Both the position numbers and the translations under genes were made by a program. Shown here one piece after another: positions 45,442 through 53,916 of a stretch of DNA of 64,000 nt. Origin of the DNA: Pseudomonadota bacterium (GTDB lineage Bacteria > Pseudomonadota > Alphaproteobacteria > Micavibrionales > Micavibrionaceae). The stretch lies in contig JAKQEE010000116.1 in assembly GCA_029558635.1 (NCBI GenBank), forward strand, positions 1 to 64,000. Reading direction: 5' to 3'. Numbering within the stretch: the stretch's first letter is position 1; each line of letters starts with the position of its first letter. Below the pieces are notes generated by a model that had not been told where the DNA came from, did no database searches, and worked only from the letters and a program-made list of their open reading frames with translations.

Positions 45442-46662
45442 ATGCAGCAATGGGTTGTCCAGATCGCCTACGAAACGCGTAAGGGTCCGAAGACATCGGT
45501 CGAAACGATGTACTTGCCGACCGAAAACGACGTCCGCGATGCTGTCCGTAAAAAGGGCGGTCACGTCCTTTCGATCCGCGCCCACAGCCGGACCCCGCTT
45601 GAAAGATTGCTGGCCAGATCAAGCTGGTGGCAGGTTCAGTTGCTGCGCGGGATTATGTTCCGTTCAACCTCTACCTCTCCCGGCGTGGCCTTGTGGAAGA
45701 TCATCGAAGCCGAAACCAATCCGACGCGGCAAAACATTCTGGCGCCTGCGCGCGAAGCGTTGGCTCGTGGTCTGGGATTGATGGATGCCTTGAAAGCGCT
45801 CCAGATTTTCGACCGCTCGACGCTGGCGATCATCGCCGCAAGTGAGCGTGCGGGAAAATTGTCCGAAGGGATTCCCTATGCCATCAACGCCATCGCCCAG
45901 AAGCGCAAAAACAAAGGCGCAATTATGGGGACGATGGGTTGGCTGGCCTTTGACGTGATCACCATCGTGCAATCTTTGTTCTGGGGAAAAGGGACCGTAT
46001 TGCAATGGTTCAAGGACAACGCTCCGAAAGAGGGCGAGGCTCTCGAAAAATATACGCGGGTGACCCATAATCTCGAGCTGACATGGGATATCCTGATCTG
46101 GATTGCGTTCGGAATAGCCGGATTTATGGCATGGTGTGTTTTTTCGTTCTTTATCAACCGCGGCAAGCGAGATTGGCCGACCCAGCGGATTGTGCGAAAA
46201 ATCCCGCTGATTGGCGGCTATATGCGTGACCTCAGCTTTGCCGACTCCATGGCAGCGGCGTCCAGAATGCTGCGTTCCAACGTGCCAATCAGTGATGCGT
46301 TGCGGCAATCGGGCGAAGCGGCCAACTCGCCGGAAGTGGCAGCCTATTGGGATGACGCGAACGAACAGCTCTCAAGAGGTGTAGGGCTTGGAACGGCGCT
46401 TGACCGCGAACCTTTGTCGCGGTCGGAACGTTTGGAACTCGCCACCTTGTCGGACCTGTCTCAGGTTGCTACAATCATGGAATCGATTGCCGAGCTGCGT
46501 CAGCAGGCGTCGAGGACGAAACATAAACTGATTGTCTGGATGGCTTTCCTGTTGACGGGTGTCTATCTGGCGATTGGTTTCGGAAGCGCGATCTATGCCC
46601 TTACTGTCATGAACATGAGTATGGACAGCATGATGGAAGGGTTTATGGGAGGAAATATGTAA
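45442..46662 (+). CDS. PilC/GspF-like inner-membrane platform protein
   Basis: A 406-residue T2SSF-family protein: two cytoplasmic helical-bundle domains (about 60-160 and 240-360) and three membrane helices (about 166-183, 216-240 and 363-392). The second bundle shows the family's SFADSMAAASRMLRSNVPISDALRQ and its first bundle has LARGLGLMDALKAL. It would couple the ATPase to subunit extraction from the inner membrane. It is weakly conserved compared with classical PilC. Its stop overlaps the next start by one base. Confidence 0.88.
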   Translation: MQQWVVQIAYETRKGPKTSVETMYLPTENDVRDAVRKKGGHVLSIRAHSRTPLERLLARSSWWQVQLLRGIMFRSTSTSPGVALWKIIEAETNPTRQNILAPAREALARGLGLMDALKALQIFDRSTLAIIAASERAGKLSEGIPYAINAIAQKRKNKGAIMGTMGWLAFDVITIVQSLFWGKGTVLQWFKDNAPKEGEALEKYTRVTHNLELTWDILIWIAFGIAGFMAWCVFSFFINRGKRDWPTQRIVRKIPLIGGYMRDLSFADSMAAASRMLRSNVPISDALRQSGEAANSPEVAAYWDDANEQLSRGVGLGTALDREPLSRSERLELATLSDLSQVATIMESIAELRQQASRTKHKLIVWMAFLLTGVYLAIGFGSAIYALTVMNMSMDSMMEGFMGGNM

Positions 46663-47663
46663 TGGCATTTGGTTTGGGAAGAAAAAACAAAACGGAGTCT
46701 CAGCCTGCGGTTGACCAGACCGGAGCCGATGCCGATGCACCGAAAGTCCAATCGAAACCGCAACCGGGCATGGCAACCAAGGCGGCAGGAGAGCTGAAGT
46801 ATTTTCTCTCTGATCTGACGCCGTTCCTGCCGTCCGAACTGGTGGGCGGGATGTTACCTTACGTTCCCGGAACCGAAGACGAAGCGGTCTGGAATGCGGC
46901 GTCTCAGGCTTGCGCAACGGAAAAGGTTCACTACCTCTACTCAATCGAAGGCGACCGCGTCTGGTATCTAGCGTGTCCGTCGTCGGTTATGGCTTCGAAT
47001 CCCGACAGCTGGTGTCCTCTGGCCGCGGCTTTGCCGGGCAACAGTGAATTCTGGGACAAGGAAACCGTTTATATCTATGAGAAGGACGGTGTGGCCACAG
47101 CCCTGAGATGGGATCAGGAAACAGGCCGGATGCAGATTTTCTTGGGCGCTGCGCGAAGTATCCTGCCCCGTATTCAAAGCATGGACGCCAACTTTATCAC
47201 GATCAACGACAAGGTCGCGGACATTGTTCCGTGGAGAAATCGCCAGCTCAGAACCGAACAACTGGCGCGCGGTACGGCACGAATCCTGATGTTGGCCGGT
47301 ATTGCCGTTTCGGTGGTTTTGATGGCAGTGATTGCTATCGAATATATCATGATCAACTTTCTCGACCGCAATCTGGAGAAAGTCAAACAGGACACGGAAA
47401 CAGCGAGCATGCAGCTCCTGACCAAGGCCGCGGATCTGTCCCGAAACGATGTGCTGCGTCACACGGTCCGTATCCAGCAATTGCTTGACGATTTGACCAA
47501 GGTGGACGGGACGCTGGTCCGTTACGAAGTCGGCAAAGACGGCTCCGCGGAATGGGAAGTTTTGGTTCCTCCTGCTTATTCGACCGGTGTGATGAGCATC
47601 CGCGGTCAGGCCCAGCCGGGAATTGAAAAAGACGGACGTGTCCGTGTCAAGGGTAAGAACTAG
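46662..47663 (+). CDS. Bitopic inner-membrane protein of the pilus/secretion operon
   Basis: A 333-residue protein with about 200 N-terminal cytoplasmic residues, one membrane helix at about 207-229 (LMLAGIAVSVVLMAVIAIEY), a coiled-coil and a small periplasmic C-terminal domain. This layout (cytoplasmic domain, single helix, coiled coil, small fold) is that of GspL/PilN-PilO and of R64-type PilO alignment proteins, and the position after ATPase and PilC fits. I see no diagnostic motif, so the family is inferred from topology and context. It overlaps the PilC-like gene by one base. Confidence 0.75.
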   Translation: MAFGLGRKNKTESQPAVDQTGADADAPKVQSKPQPGMATKAAGELKYFLSDLTPFLPSELVGGMLPYVPGTEDEAVWNAASQACATEKVHYLYSIEGDRVWYLACPSSVMASNPDSWCPLAAALPGNSEFWDKETVYIYEKDGVATALRWDQETGRMQIFLGAARSILPRIQSMDANFITINDKVADIVPWRNRQLRTEQLARGTARILMLAGIAVSVVLMAVIAIEYIMINFLDRNLEKVKQDTETASMQLLTKAADLSRNDVLRHTVRIQQLLDDLTKVDGTLVRYEVGKDGSAEWEVLVPPAYSTGVMSIRGQAQPGIEKDGRVRVKGKN

Positions 47664-47674
47664 ATCTCGAGATC

Positions 47675-48745
47675 ATGTTTTCCATTGCTTTATCGTTAGT
47701 GGCGCTTGCGGCCGTACTGGTTCTGATCCCGGCCGCGCGTTTGGTTGCGCTGAAATACGGCGTGGTCGATGCGCCGGGCGGGCGCAAACAACATGACGAA
47801 CCTGTCCCCCCGATTGGCGGCATCGTTATTTTCTCCGTTCTCGTGCTGGCTATGATCGGGCTGCAGACGGTCTCAAATATCTCTTTCCCGCCCGCGCTCT
47901 TTCTCTCGTTGGGAATTATTGTGGTGACGGGGCTGGTGGATGACATCCACACACTAGATGCCCGCTTCAAATTTCTGGTTCACTTTCTGGTGGCGGGAAT
48001 ATTGGTGCTCTGGGGCGGAGCGAAACTCGAAACACTCGGCAATCTGCTGGGGTTCGGCAATATCGGGCTAGGGTGGATGTCTGTGCCATTCTCGGTCGCA
48101 TGTGTGGTTTATATCATCAACGCCGTTAACATGATGGACGGGCTGGATGGTCTGGCGGGCGGCAATACATTGATTGTATTCGGCTGGTTTGCTCTCGCGG
48201 CACTGGCGGGCGGCAATATGGCGGCTCTGGGCGAAATCATGATTTTTATGGCTGCTTTGGTGGGGTTTTTGTTTTACAACGCCCGCAGCCCGTGGCGCAA
48301 ACATGCCAAAGTCTTTTTAGGTGATGCGGGCAGTATGGGAATCGGTGTGATGATCGCATGGTACGCCATCACCTTGTCCCAAGTCCCTCATCCGGTTTTG
48401 GCGCCGGTCTCGGTGGCATGGATCATCGCTTTGCCGATCATTGACGCATTTGGGTTGCTGGTTGCGCGGTTGAAAGATAAAAAGCCGCCTTTCGCCCCCG
48501 ATCGTCGCCATTTTCACCATCATTTCATCAATGCCGGATTTGGTGTTGGCGCATCGGTTTATCTGATTCTTCTCTGGTCGGTTTTATTGGGTGTGATTGG
48601 ATTTGTGGGCAACAAATACGGAATCCCTACGCCTGTTCTCGGTTGGGCATGGGTGATCTTGTGGCTGGCCCACACGCTGCTCACTGTCAGACACGAGAAG
48701 TTTATCAGGCTGCTTGCGAAGGTGCGGCGGAAACCTGCTCTTTGA
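47675..48745 (+). CDS. Polyprenyl-phosphate sugar-1-phosphate transferase (WecA/TagO/MraY family)
   Basis: A 356-residue multi-pass enzyme that moves a HexNAc-1-phosphate from UDP-sugar to undecaprenyl phosphate, starting a surface glycan. Motifs are GGIVIFS early, NAVNMMDGLDGLAGGN, FLGDAGSMGIGV and the cytoplasmic RRHFHHHFINAGF loop that distinguishes WecA-like enzymes from MraY. It follows the pilus operon by 11 bases and may be read through from it. Its last 41 bases overlap the end of the converging epimerase gene. Confidence 0.92.
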   Translation: MFSIALSLVALAAVLVLIPAARLVALKYGVVDAPGGRKQHDEPVPPIGGIVIFSVLVLAMIGLQTVSNISFPPALFLSLGIIVVTGLVDDIHTLDARFKFLVHFLVAGILVLWGGAKLETLGNLLGFGNIGLGWMSVPFSVACVVYIINAVNMMDGLDGLAGGNTLIVFGWFALAALAGGNMAALGEIMIFMAALVGFLFYNARSPWRKHAKVFLGDAGSMGIGVMIAWYAITLSQVPHPVLAPVSVAWIIALPIIDAFGLLVARLKDKKPPFAPDRRHFHHHFINAGFGVGASVYLILLWSVLLGVIGFVGNKYGIPTPVLGWAWVILWLAHTLLTVRHEKFIRLLAKVRRKPAL

Positions 48746-49706
48746 ATTCCGCATCTATCGTCTCGCGCAAAGCATCATAAAGCTGGCTGGGCGGCACAAA
48801 ACCACTCTCCCTGACACGGTCGGCCTTGAACATTGTTGATGCACAGAATTTCTCGACCCGCACGCGACTGATCGGCAGGTTTTTACCGGTAACGCGAGCC
48901 AGAACGTCACACGCCATCCCTGCGCCAAGCCCCAGAACCAGCGGCAATCTGAGAGAAGAGGCAGAGGTTTTTCCGGTCCGTTCGCGGATCAAATTCACCA
49001 GCTCCGCCGTTGTCAGGTCGGGCTTGTCGGCATAATTGAACACATGATACCCGGTCCCCATCGACAGGGCGTGAACAATAAAAGCGGAGACATTCCCGAC
49101 ATAGGCCATCGACTTTTTATTTTGGCCGTCGCCCACCATAATGAAACGCCCCTTGACGATCTGGTCCATCAACACATGAACATTGCCGCGGTTGGTGGGG
49201 CCGAACACGACGGCAGGACGGATAATGACCAGCGACCGCGTGGACGGAGATTTTTCAAACCATGCGCGATAAACATCCTCAGCTTGCGATTTGGTCTTGC
49301 CGTAGTCATTGATCGGCTGATGCGGAGAGTTTTCGTCTGGTTCGCCGTGCTGATGCCCGTAAACTGCGACCGAACTGGTAAAGATAATGCGGTTGATGCC
49401 GAGCTTCTCGGCCGCTTCGCACGCTATCCGCGCGCCGGTCACGTTGGTGTCGTAATAAAGGGAAATGGGCCGCACATTGTCGCGGTGCGCCGCGGCGAGA
49501 TTGATAATCGTGTCGCATTCAGTCATGGCGACAATCGTTTGTTCCAGATCGCGCACATCCGCATCGACGCGCAAATCGGGATAGGCTTCACTGGGGGCGA
49601 TATCGCCGATGGTCACGTCATGCCCTTGGCGCAACAGGTCCGAAGTCAGCCTTGTGCCGATAAATCCGCTGCCGCCGATCAGGGCGATTTTGTGGGGTGA
49701 AGCCAT
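48705..49706 (-). CDS. NAD-dependent epimerase/dehydratase (extended SDR)
   Basis: A 333-residue nucleotide-sugar-modifying enzyme: Rossmann GGSGFIGTRL, FTSSVAVYGHQ, the catalytic YxxxK as YGKTKSQAE, and RPAVVFGPTNRGNV. It probably makes the sugar used with the neighbouring WecA-like transferase. The ATG at 49704-49706 follows GAGGA. The open frame continues 50 codons upstream but that part lacks the Rossmann start and overlaps the divergent AMIN-domain gene. The C-terminus overlaps the transferase gene by 41 bases on the opposite strand. Confidence 0.9.
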   Translation of the reverse strand: MASPHKIALIGGSGFIGTRLTSDLLRQGHDVTIGDIAPSEAYPDLRVDADVRDLEQTIVAMTECDTIINLAAAHRDNVRPISLYYDTNVTGARIACEAAEKLGINRIIFTSSVAVYGHQHGEPDENSPHQPINDYGKTKSQAEDVYRAWFEKSPSTRSLVIIRPAVVFGPTNRGNVHVLMDQIVKGRFIMVGDGQNKKSMAYVGNVSAFIVHALSMGTGYHVFNYADKPDLTTAELVNLIRERTGKTSASSLRLPLVLGLGAGMACDVLARVTGKNLPISRVRVEKFCASTMFKADRVRESGFVPPSQLYDALRETIDAEFKEQVSAAPSQAA

Positions 49707-49849
49707 TCTCAAATCCTCTGTATATCCTATTCTTATAAAATGTTGGGAGCCCCTGCACAAATGAAAAAGGCGCACAGCGCCTGTGGATAAGATGGAGAGC
49801 AGGGGGAGGCTGAATTGACGCCGCCTGATTCGCCCGCCACGCTGTCCCC

Positions 49850-50626
49850 ATGCCAAAGAGTTCTCTTATTCTGACCGCTGTTTCCATGATTGCCCTGACC
49901 GCTTGCCAAGCCGCACCGCAGTCTGGCGAGCAGTCCATGCCGAAAAATCCGGTTCCACTTGTGGAACAGGCTCCGGTGGATGGCGACCGCCTGTCGCAAC
50001 TGGAATCAAGGGTCGAAAGCCTCGAAACGCAAGTGACGCAAGCCCAGCCGACTTTAAAAAAAGTCGAAGCGATGGAAACCCATTTCAAGGCGCTCTCTCT
50101 GGAACTCGACCGCATCTCCGAAACATATAAAGATCAACCTGTCGTTGCCGTTGCCGCTCCGGTTGCCGCGCCAGCTTCCAAAGCGGAAATAAAACCGGAA
50201 GCACAAAAAACTGAAATGCCAAAGGCCAAGCCGACGGCAACGGCAAAAAAAGAAACCGCCAAGCCGCAACCTAAAAAAACCGAGAGCAGCGTTGCTGCTG
50301 TAACCAGTGTACGGATTGGCGAACAAAAAGGCGAGATCACGCGCATCGTTCTGGATACGACGAAGGCCGCCGAATTGCATTACGATCTGGATAACGGCGA
50401 AGGCTTGCTGGTGGTGGATTTGCCCGGCAACAAATGGGATGCCGTCAAACAGATGACGCTCAAAAATTCGCCGATGGTGAAATCCTTCACGGGAACCAGC
50501 GATGAAAACGGCGCACACCTGATTTTGCAATTGAAACAAACGGCCAAGGTCGCAACCACCGCGCGCCTGAACCCGTCGGGCGCATATGGCCACCGCGTCT
50601 ATCTCGATTTGGTTCCGTCGAAATAA
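49850..50626 (+). CDS. AMIN-domain lipoprotein
   Basis: A 258-residue lipoprotein (lipobox IALTAC, Cys about residue 19). It has a short coiled coil (LSQLESRVESLETQV), a Lys/Ala/Pro-rich linker (about 95-145) and a C-terminal AMIN-like beta domain (VRIGEQKGEITRIVLDT ... GHRVYLDLVPS). AMIN domains bind peptidoglycan and target amidases or secretins. Its partner here is unknown; the pilus operon lies 2 kb away. A bidirectional terminator lies at its end. Confidence 0.82.
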   Translation: MPKSSLILTAVSMIALTACQAAPQSGEQSMPKNPVPLVEQAPVDGDRLSQLESRVESLETQVTQAQPTLKKVEAMETHFKALSLELDRISETYKDQPVVAVAAPVAAPASKAEIKPEAQKTEMPKAKPTATAKKETAKPQPKKTESSVAAVTSVRIGEQKGEITRIVLDTTKAAELHYDLDNGEGLLVVDLPGNKWDAVKQMTLKNSPMVKSFTGTSDENGAHLILQLKQTAKVATTARLNPSGAYGHRVYLDLVPSK

Positions 50627-50648
50627 ATTCCTGAAATTTGAATTGAAA

Positions 50649-50676
50649 AAAAGCGGCTATTGAGCCGCTTTTATTT
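50649..50676. terminator. Bidirectional intrinsic terminator between AMIN and TolC-like genes
   Basis: AAAGCGGCT (50650-50658) pairs with AGCCGCTTT (50663-50671). T-rich tails follow on the plus strand, and on the minus strand seven T come from the preceding A-run. The stem overlaps the stop codon of the minus-strand TolC-like gene. Confidence 0.8.
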
Positions 50677-52222
50677 CCTGTGCTTCGAGCGCCGCAGCTT
50701 CCGAAGAATAAGACGCCGCAGGCTCTGCTGCCTGAACCGCCACGGGTTCGTTTACAGTGGCAACCGGACCGGCTGCAGGCTGTGCCGCTGCCGCTGTTGT
50801 ATCGGAAACGACGGGTTCTTGTGGAACCGGTTCGGGAACAGGGGCTGGCGTAACCGCATCCCATCCGCCACCCAAGGCTTTGACCAGATCGACCGACGCC
50901 GTAAGCTTGGCCTCAAGAGACTGGGCATAAGCGTCCTGTGACGTGAGCAGGGCAGCTTGCGTATCAAGCAACGTTTGGAAATCAATGGTCCCGACATCAT
51001 ATCGTTTGCGCGAAATATCATAGGCGCGTCCGGCGGATTCCATCGCGGTTTTAAGGGCGACTTCGCGGCTTTCTGCAGCACGAGTCGCTGCCATCGCATC
51101 TTCAACTTCGCGGAAAGCCGTCAGCACAGTTTTTCGATAGGTCTCAACCAGTTCGCGTTGTTGTGACGTGGCATTGGCAAGACCTCCTTCAAGCGCGCCG
51201 CCGGTAAAGATCGGCGCGGTGAGGGATGATGCAAGGGCAAAAATCGTCGTGGCCGGATCGCCGAACGATGTCGCGGCAACACTGGCCGTTCCCCCCAGAT
51301 TGATGGACGGGAAGAATGCGGCACGCGCTACACCGATATTGGCATTGGCGGCGACCAGCGATTGTTCGACGGCATGGATGTCGGGACGGCGTTCCAGCAG
51401 AACAGAAGGTTGTTCCGGCGCAATGACAGGAGCTGCAAATTCCGAGATTGTTTTGGGCGTTGCCAGATCAAAGGTTTGCGGCGCACGGCCCAGCAAAACA
51501 GCCAGAGCATTTTGATAAGTGGCTTCCTGTTGTCTGATGGAAGCCAAGGCAGCCTCGCTCGAAGACACAGCCACGCGCTGTTGCGCCAGTTCGAGATCGG
51601 AATCAAGTCCCGTATCGACACGCACCTGAATGATGCGCAAAATCTCGCGCGAATTTTTCAAATTGTCTTCGGCAATCCGTACGCGTTCGCGTGATGTAAT
51701 CACGCCGAAATAAGCATGGGCGATCTCACTCATAATGACGAGCTTCAAGGACTTCTGTTCATACTGCTGACCGGACAGCGCGGCGCGCGCGGCTTCGACA
51801 TTCGCACTGTTCGAGCCGAACAGATCAAGGTCATAAGAAATTGCCAGCCCGCCTGTCAGCGACGTATCTGTTGTGGTGGAGCCGACGGCAGGGTTGGTCC
51901 GCGCGCGTTCCGCTCCGAGCGACGCAGCCGCCGATGGCAAAAGCGGAGCACCCGCAATGCGCAATGCCGACCGTGCCTGATTGACGCGCTCGAACCCTGC
52001 ACGCAAATCAAGGTTTTGAGTCAACGCTTCATCCATCAGGGCATTGAGCGTATCATCCTGATACAGTGTCCACCATTTGGCGGGGATTTGTGTGGTCTCG
52101 CCGGACACGGCTTCGCTTTTCCAGCGTTCAGGCACAGGAACATCCGGCCGCGAGAAATCGGGGATAAAAGAACACGATGCCAGAAGGATGGAAACCAACG
52201 AGACGGAAACGATTTTTTTCAT
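50657..52222 (-). CDS. Outer-membrane efflux lipoprotein (TolC/NodT family)
   Basis: A 521-residue outer-membrane channel of RND-type efflux pumps. The lipobox is LLASC (Cys about 17), followed by the NodT start FSRPDVPVPERW. Two OEP repeats show the paired helices (LDLRAGFERVNQARSALRIA and later REVEDAMAATRAAESREV). The last ~70 residues are a Pro/Ala/Glu-rich extension beyond the usual end. No periplasmic adaptor or RND pump gene is adjacent, so the inner-membrane partner is elsewhere. Confidence 0.92.
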   Translation of the reverse strand: MKKIVSVSLVSILLASCSFIPDFSRPDVPVPERWKSEAVSGETTQIPAKWWTLYQDDTLNALMDEALTQNLDLRAGFERVNQARSALRIAGAPLLPSAAASLGAERARTNPAVGSTTTDTSLTGGLAISYDLDLFGSNSANVEAARAALSGQQYEQKSLKLVIMSEIAHAYFGVITSRERVRIAEDNLKNSREILRIIQVRVDTGLDSDLELAQQRVAVSSSEAALASIRQQEATYQNALAVLLGRAPQTFDLATPKTISEFAAPVIAPEQPSVLLERRPDIHAVEQSLVAANANIGVARAAFFPSINLGGTASVAATSFGDPATTIFALASSLTAPIFTGGALEGGLANATSQQRELVETYRKTVLTAFREVEDAMAATRAAESREVALKTAMESAGRAYDISRKRYDVGTIDFQTLLDTQAALLTSQDAYAQSLEAKLTASVDLVKALGGGWDAVTPAPVPEPVPQEPVVSDTTAAAAQPAAGPVATVNEPVAVQAAEPAASYSSEAAALEAQEIKAAQ

Positions 52223-52298
52223 GCGGAAACTCCGGAAATGATGAACGGCTTTATTGTAGAGGGATGACCGAATAAATCAACAAACATCAAGCCACGAC

Positions 52299-53201
52299 TC
52301 ACTTATAACAACTTTTCTTGATAAAATCCCCCAACAGGCGGAATTCCGTGGCTCGCGGGTCGTTTTTGCGCCAAACAAGGGCAATCAGACGGTGCGGCTG
52401 CGGGTTTTCGAACCGCTGGATATAAAGCCCCTTGGGAACATTGTACGGATCAATGGCCATAGACGGGAGAAGGGTGGACCCATATCCATGTTGAACCATC
52501 TGGATTAGGGTTTGAAGGCTGGTCGCCCCCAGTGTTTTTCTTAATCCGGAAGGCTCTCCCAGAGCCGTCAGATGGCACGATTCAATCACATGATCGCGCA
52601 GGCAATGCCCGTCTTCGAGCAACAGGATGGTTTCCTTTTTCAAATCCCCGATTTTCAGAAAGGCGTTGCTCTTGGGCTTTTTGGTTCCGGCCAGAAAGAA
52701 CGGTTCGGGCCACAGCGTTTCATGCGCGAAGTCCTCGACATCATAGGGTAGGGCCATCAACACCGCGTCCACCTTGCCTTTGCGGAGGTTGTCGAGTTGC
52801 CGCGCCGTAATATCCTCCCGCAATTGCAAATCGAGATCGGGATAATGGATGGCCTGCTGCGGTAAAATTTTCGGCAACAGATACGGCGCAATCGTCGGAA
52901 TAATTCCGAGGATTAATCGCCCCGTCAACGGCGCACGGTGCGTCCCCGCAAGATGAACCAGATGCTCCATCTGTTCCAGAGCAGCCTTGGCCGGAGCGAC
53001 CAATTCCTCACCCACGGGAGTGAGGGCCACACGCCGCGTCCCGCGGTCGAACAATTTCGCCCCCATAATATCTTCTAGTTCGGTTAACCCGTTGCTTAGC
53101 GCCGACTGCGTCACATGACATAACTCCGATGCGCGCGAGAATGACAATGTCTCGGCAACGGTCAAAAAATACTCAAGCTGGCGGGTAGATGGTAGTCTCA
53201 T
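52299..53201 (-). CDS. oxyR: Peroxide-sensing LysR regulator OxyR
   Basis: A 300-residue LysR-type activator. The N-terminal winged helix is typical (RQLEYFLTVAETLSFSRASE, TQSALSNGLTELE). The redox pair is C200 and C209 in LEDGHCLRDHVIESCH, matching the E. coli OxyR Cys199/Cys208 disulfide switch, so this is OxyR and not a generic LysR. It is divergent from ahpC-ahpD, its obvious targets. A nested inverted repeat lies seven bases before its start codon. Confidence 0.94.
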   Translation of the reverse strand: MRLPSTRQLEYFLTVAETLSFSRASELCHVTQSALSNGLTELEDIMGAKLFDRGTRRVALTPVGEELVAPAKAALEQMEHLVHLAGTHRAPLTGRLILGIIPTIAPYLLPKILPQQAIHYPDLDLQLREDITARQLDNLRKGKVDAVLMALPYDVEDFAHETLWPEPFFLAGTKKPKSNAFLKIGDLKKETILLLEDGHCLRDHVIESCHLTALGEPSGLRKTLGATSLQTLIQMVQHGYGSTLLPSMAIDPYNVPKGLYIQRFENPQPHRLIALVWRKNDPRATEFRLLGDFIKKSCYK

Positions 53202-53207
53202 AAATCA

Positions 53208-53254
53208 ATAAGTTTCCCGAATAAATACAGCATTTATTTATTCAAAAAACTTAT
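53208..53254. promoter_or_regulatory. Nested inverted repeat in the oxyR-ahpC control region (candidate OxyR operator)
   Basis: ATAAGTTT (53208-53215) pairs with AAACTTAT (53247-53254); inside it GAATAAAT (53219-53226) faces ATTTATTTATTC (53232-53243) around a five-base centre. A further ATAG ... CTAT pair with a 12-base gap lies just right of it (53257-53276). OxyR sites are built from ATAG/CTAT-type half-sites, though with 7-base spacing. The position fits divergent control of oxyR and ahpCD. Confidence 0.5.
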
Positions 53255-53350
53255 AAATAGCAACAAAAATATCTATTGGATTTTTGGAAGCGTTGGGGGG
53301 TATGGTGAACCCGTTCAAAGAAACCAACCAAAAAACCGAAGGAGAATATG

Positions 53351-53914
53351 ATGCTCGGTGTAGGCGATCAAATGCCCGAATTCGAAGTAGTGGGCGTAAA
53401 ACCAAAATTCATGAAACACGAAGAAAACGGTGAATCCGCTTTTGAAACCATCACAGAAGAAAGCTTCCCCGGCAAATGGAAAGTAATCTATTTCTACCCG
53501 AAAGATTTCACCTTCGTTTGCCCGACCGAAATTGCCGAGTTTGCCAAACTCGAACAAGATTTCGCCGACCGTGACGCCGTCGTCATGGGCGGAAGCTGCG
53601 ACAACGAATTCTGCAAGCTCGCATGGCGCCGCGACCACAAAGACCTGAACAACTTGAACCAGTGGCAGTTTGCCGACACCAACGGCTCGTTGATCGACGG
53701 TCTGGGTATCCGCGAAGATTCAGGCGTGGCGTACCGCGCGACCTATATCGTTGACCCGCACGGCGTCATTCAACATGTGTCGGTCAACGCTTTGGCAGTC
53801 GGCCGTAACCCGAAAGAAACGCTGCGCATTCTCGATGCCCTGCAAACCGATGAACTCTGCCCATGCAACCGTCCGGTTGGCGGTGAGCACATCGACCTCA
53901 GCAAGGCAGCCTAA
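53351..53914 (+). CDS. ahpC: Alkyl hydroperoxide reductase AhpC (mycobacterial type)
   Basis: A two-Cys peroxiredoxin reducing organic peroxides and peroxynitrite. The 187-residue protein has the peroxidatic C57 in FTFVCPTE. The C-terminal resolving pair C170/C172 is in QTDELCPCN, the CxC arrangement of Mycobacterium tuberculosis AhpC rather than the single resolving cysteine of enterobacterial AhpC. This type is recycled by AhpD, encoded next. AAGGAG spaces best to the second of two tandem ATGs (53351). Confidence 0.95.
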   Translation: MLGVGDQMPEFEVVGVKPKFMKHEENGESAFETITEESFPGKWKVIYFYPKDFTFVCPTEIAEFAKLEQDFADRDAVVMGGSCDNEFCKLAWRRDHKDLNNLNQWQFADTNGSLIDGLGIREDSGVAYRATYIVDPHGVIQHVSVNALAVGRNPKETLRILDALQTDELCPCNRPVGGEHIDLSKAA

Positions 53915-53916
53915 CA

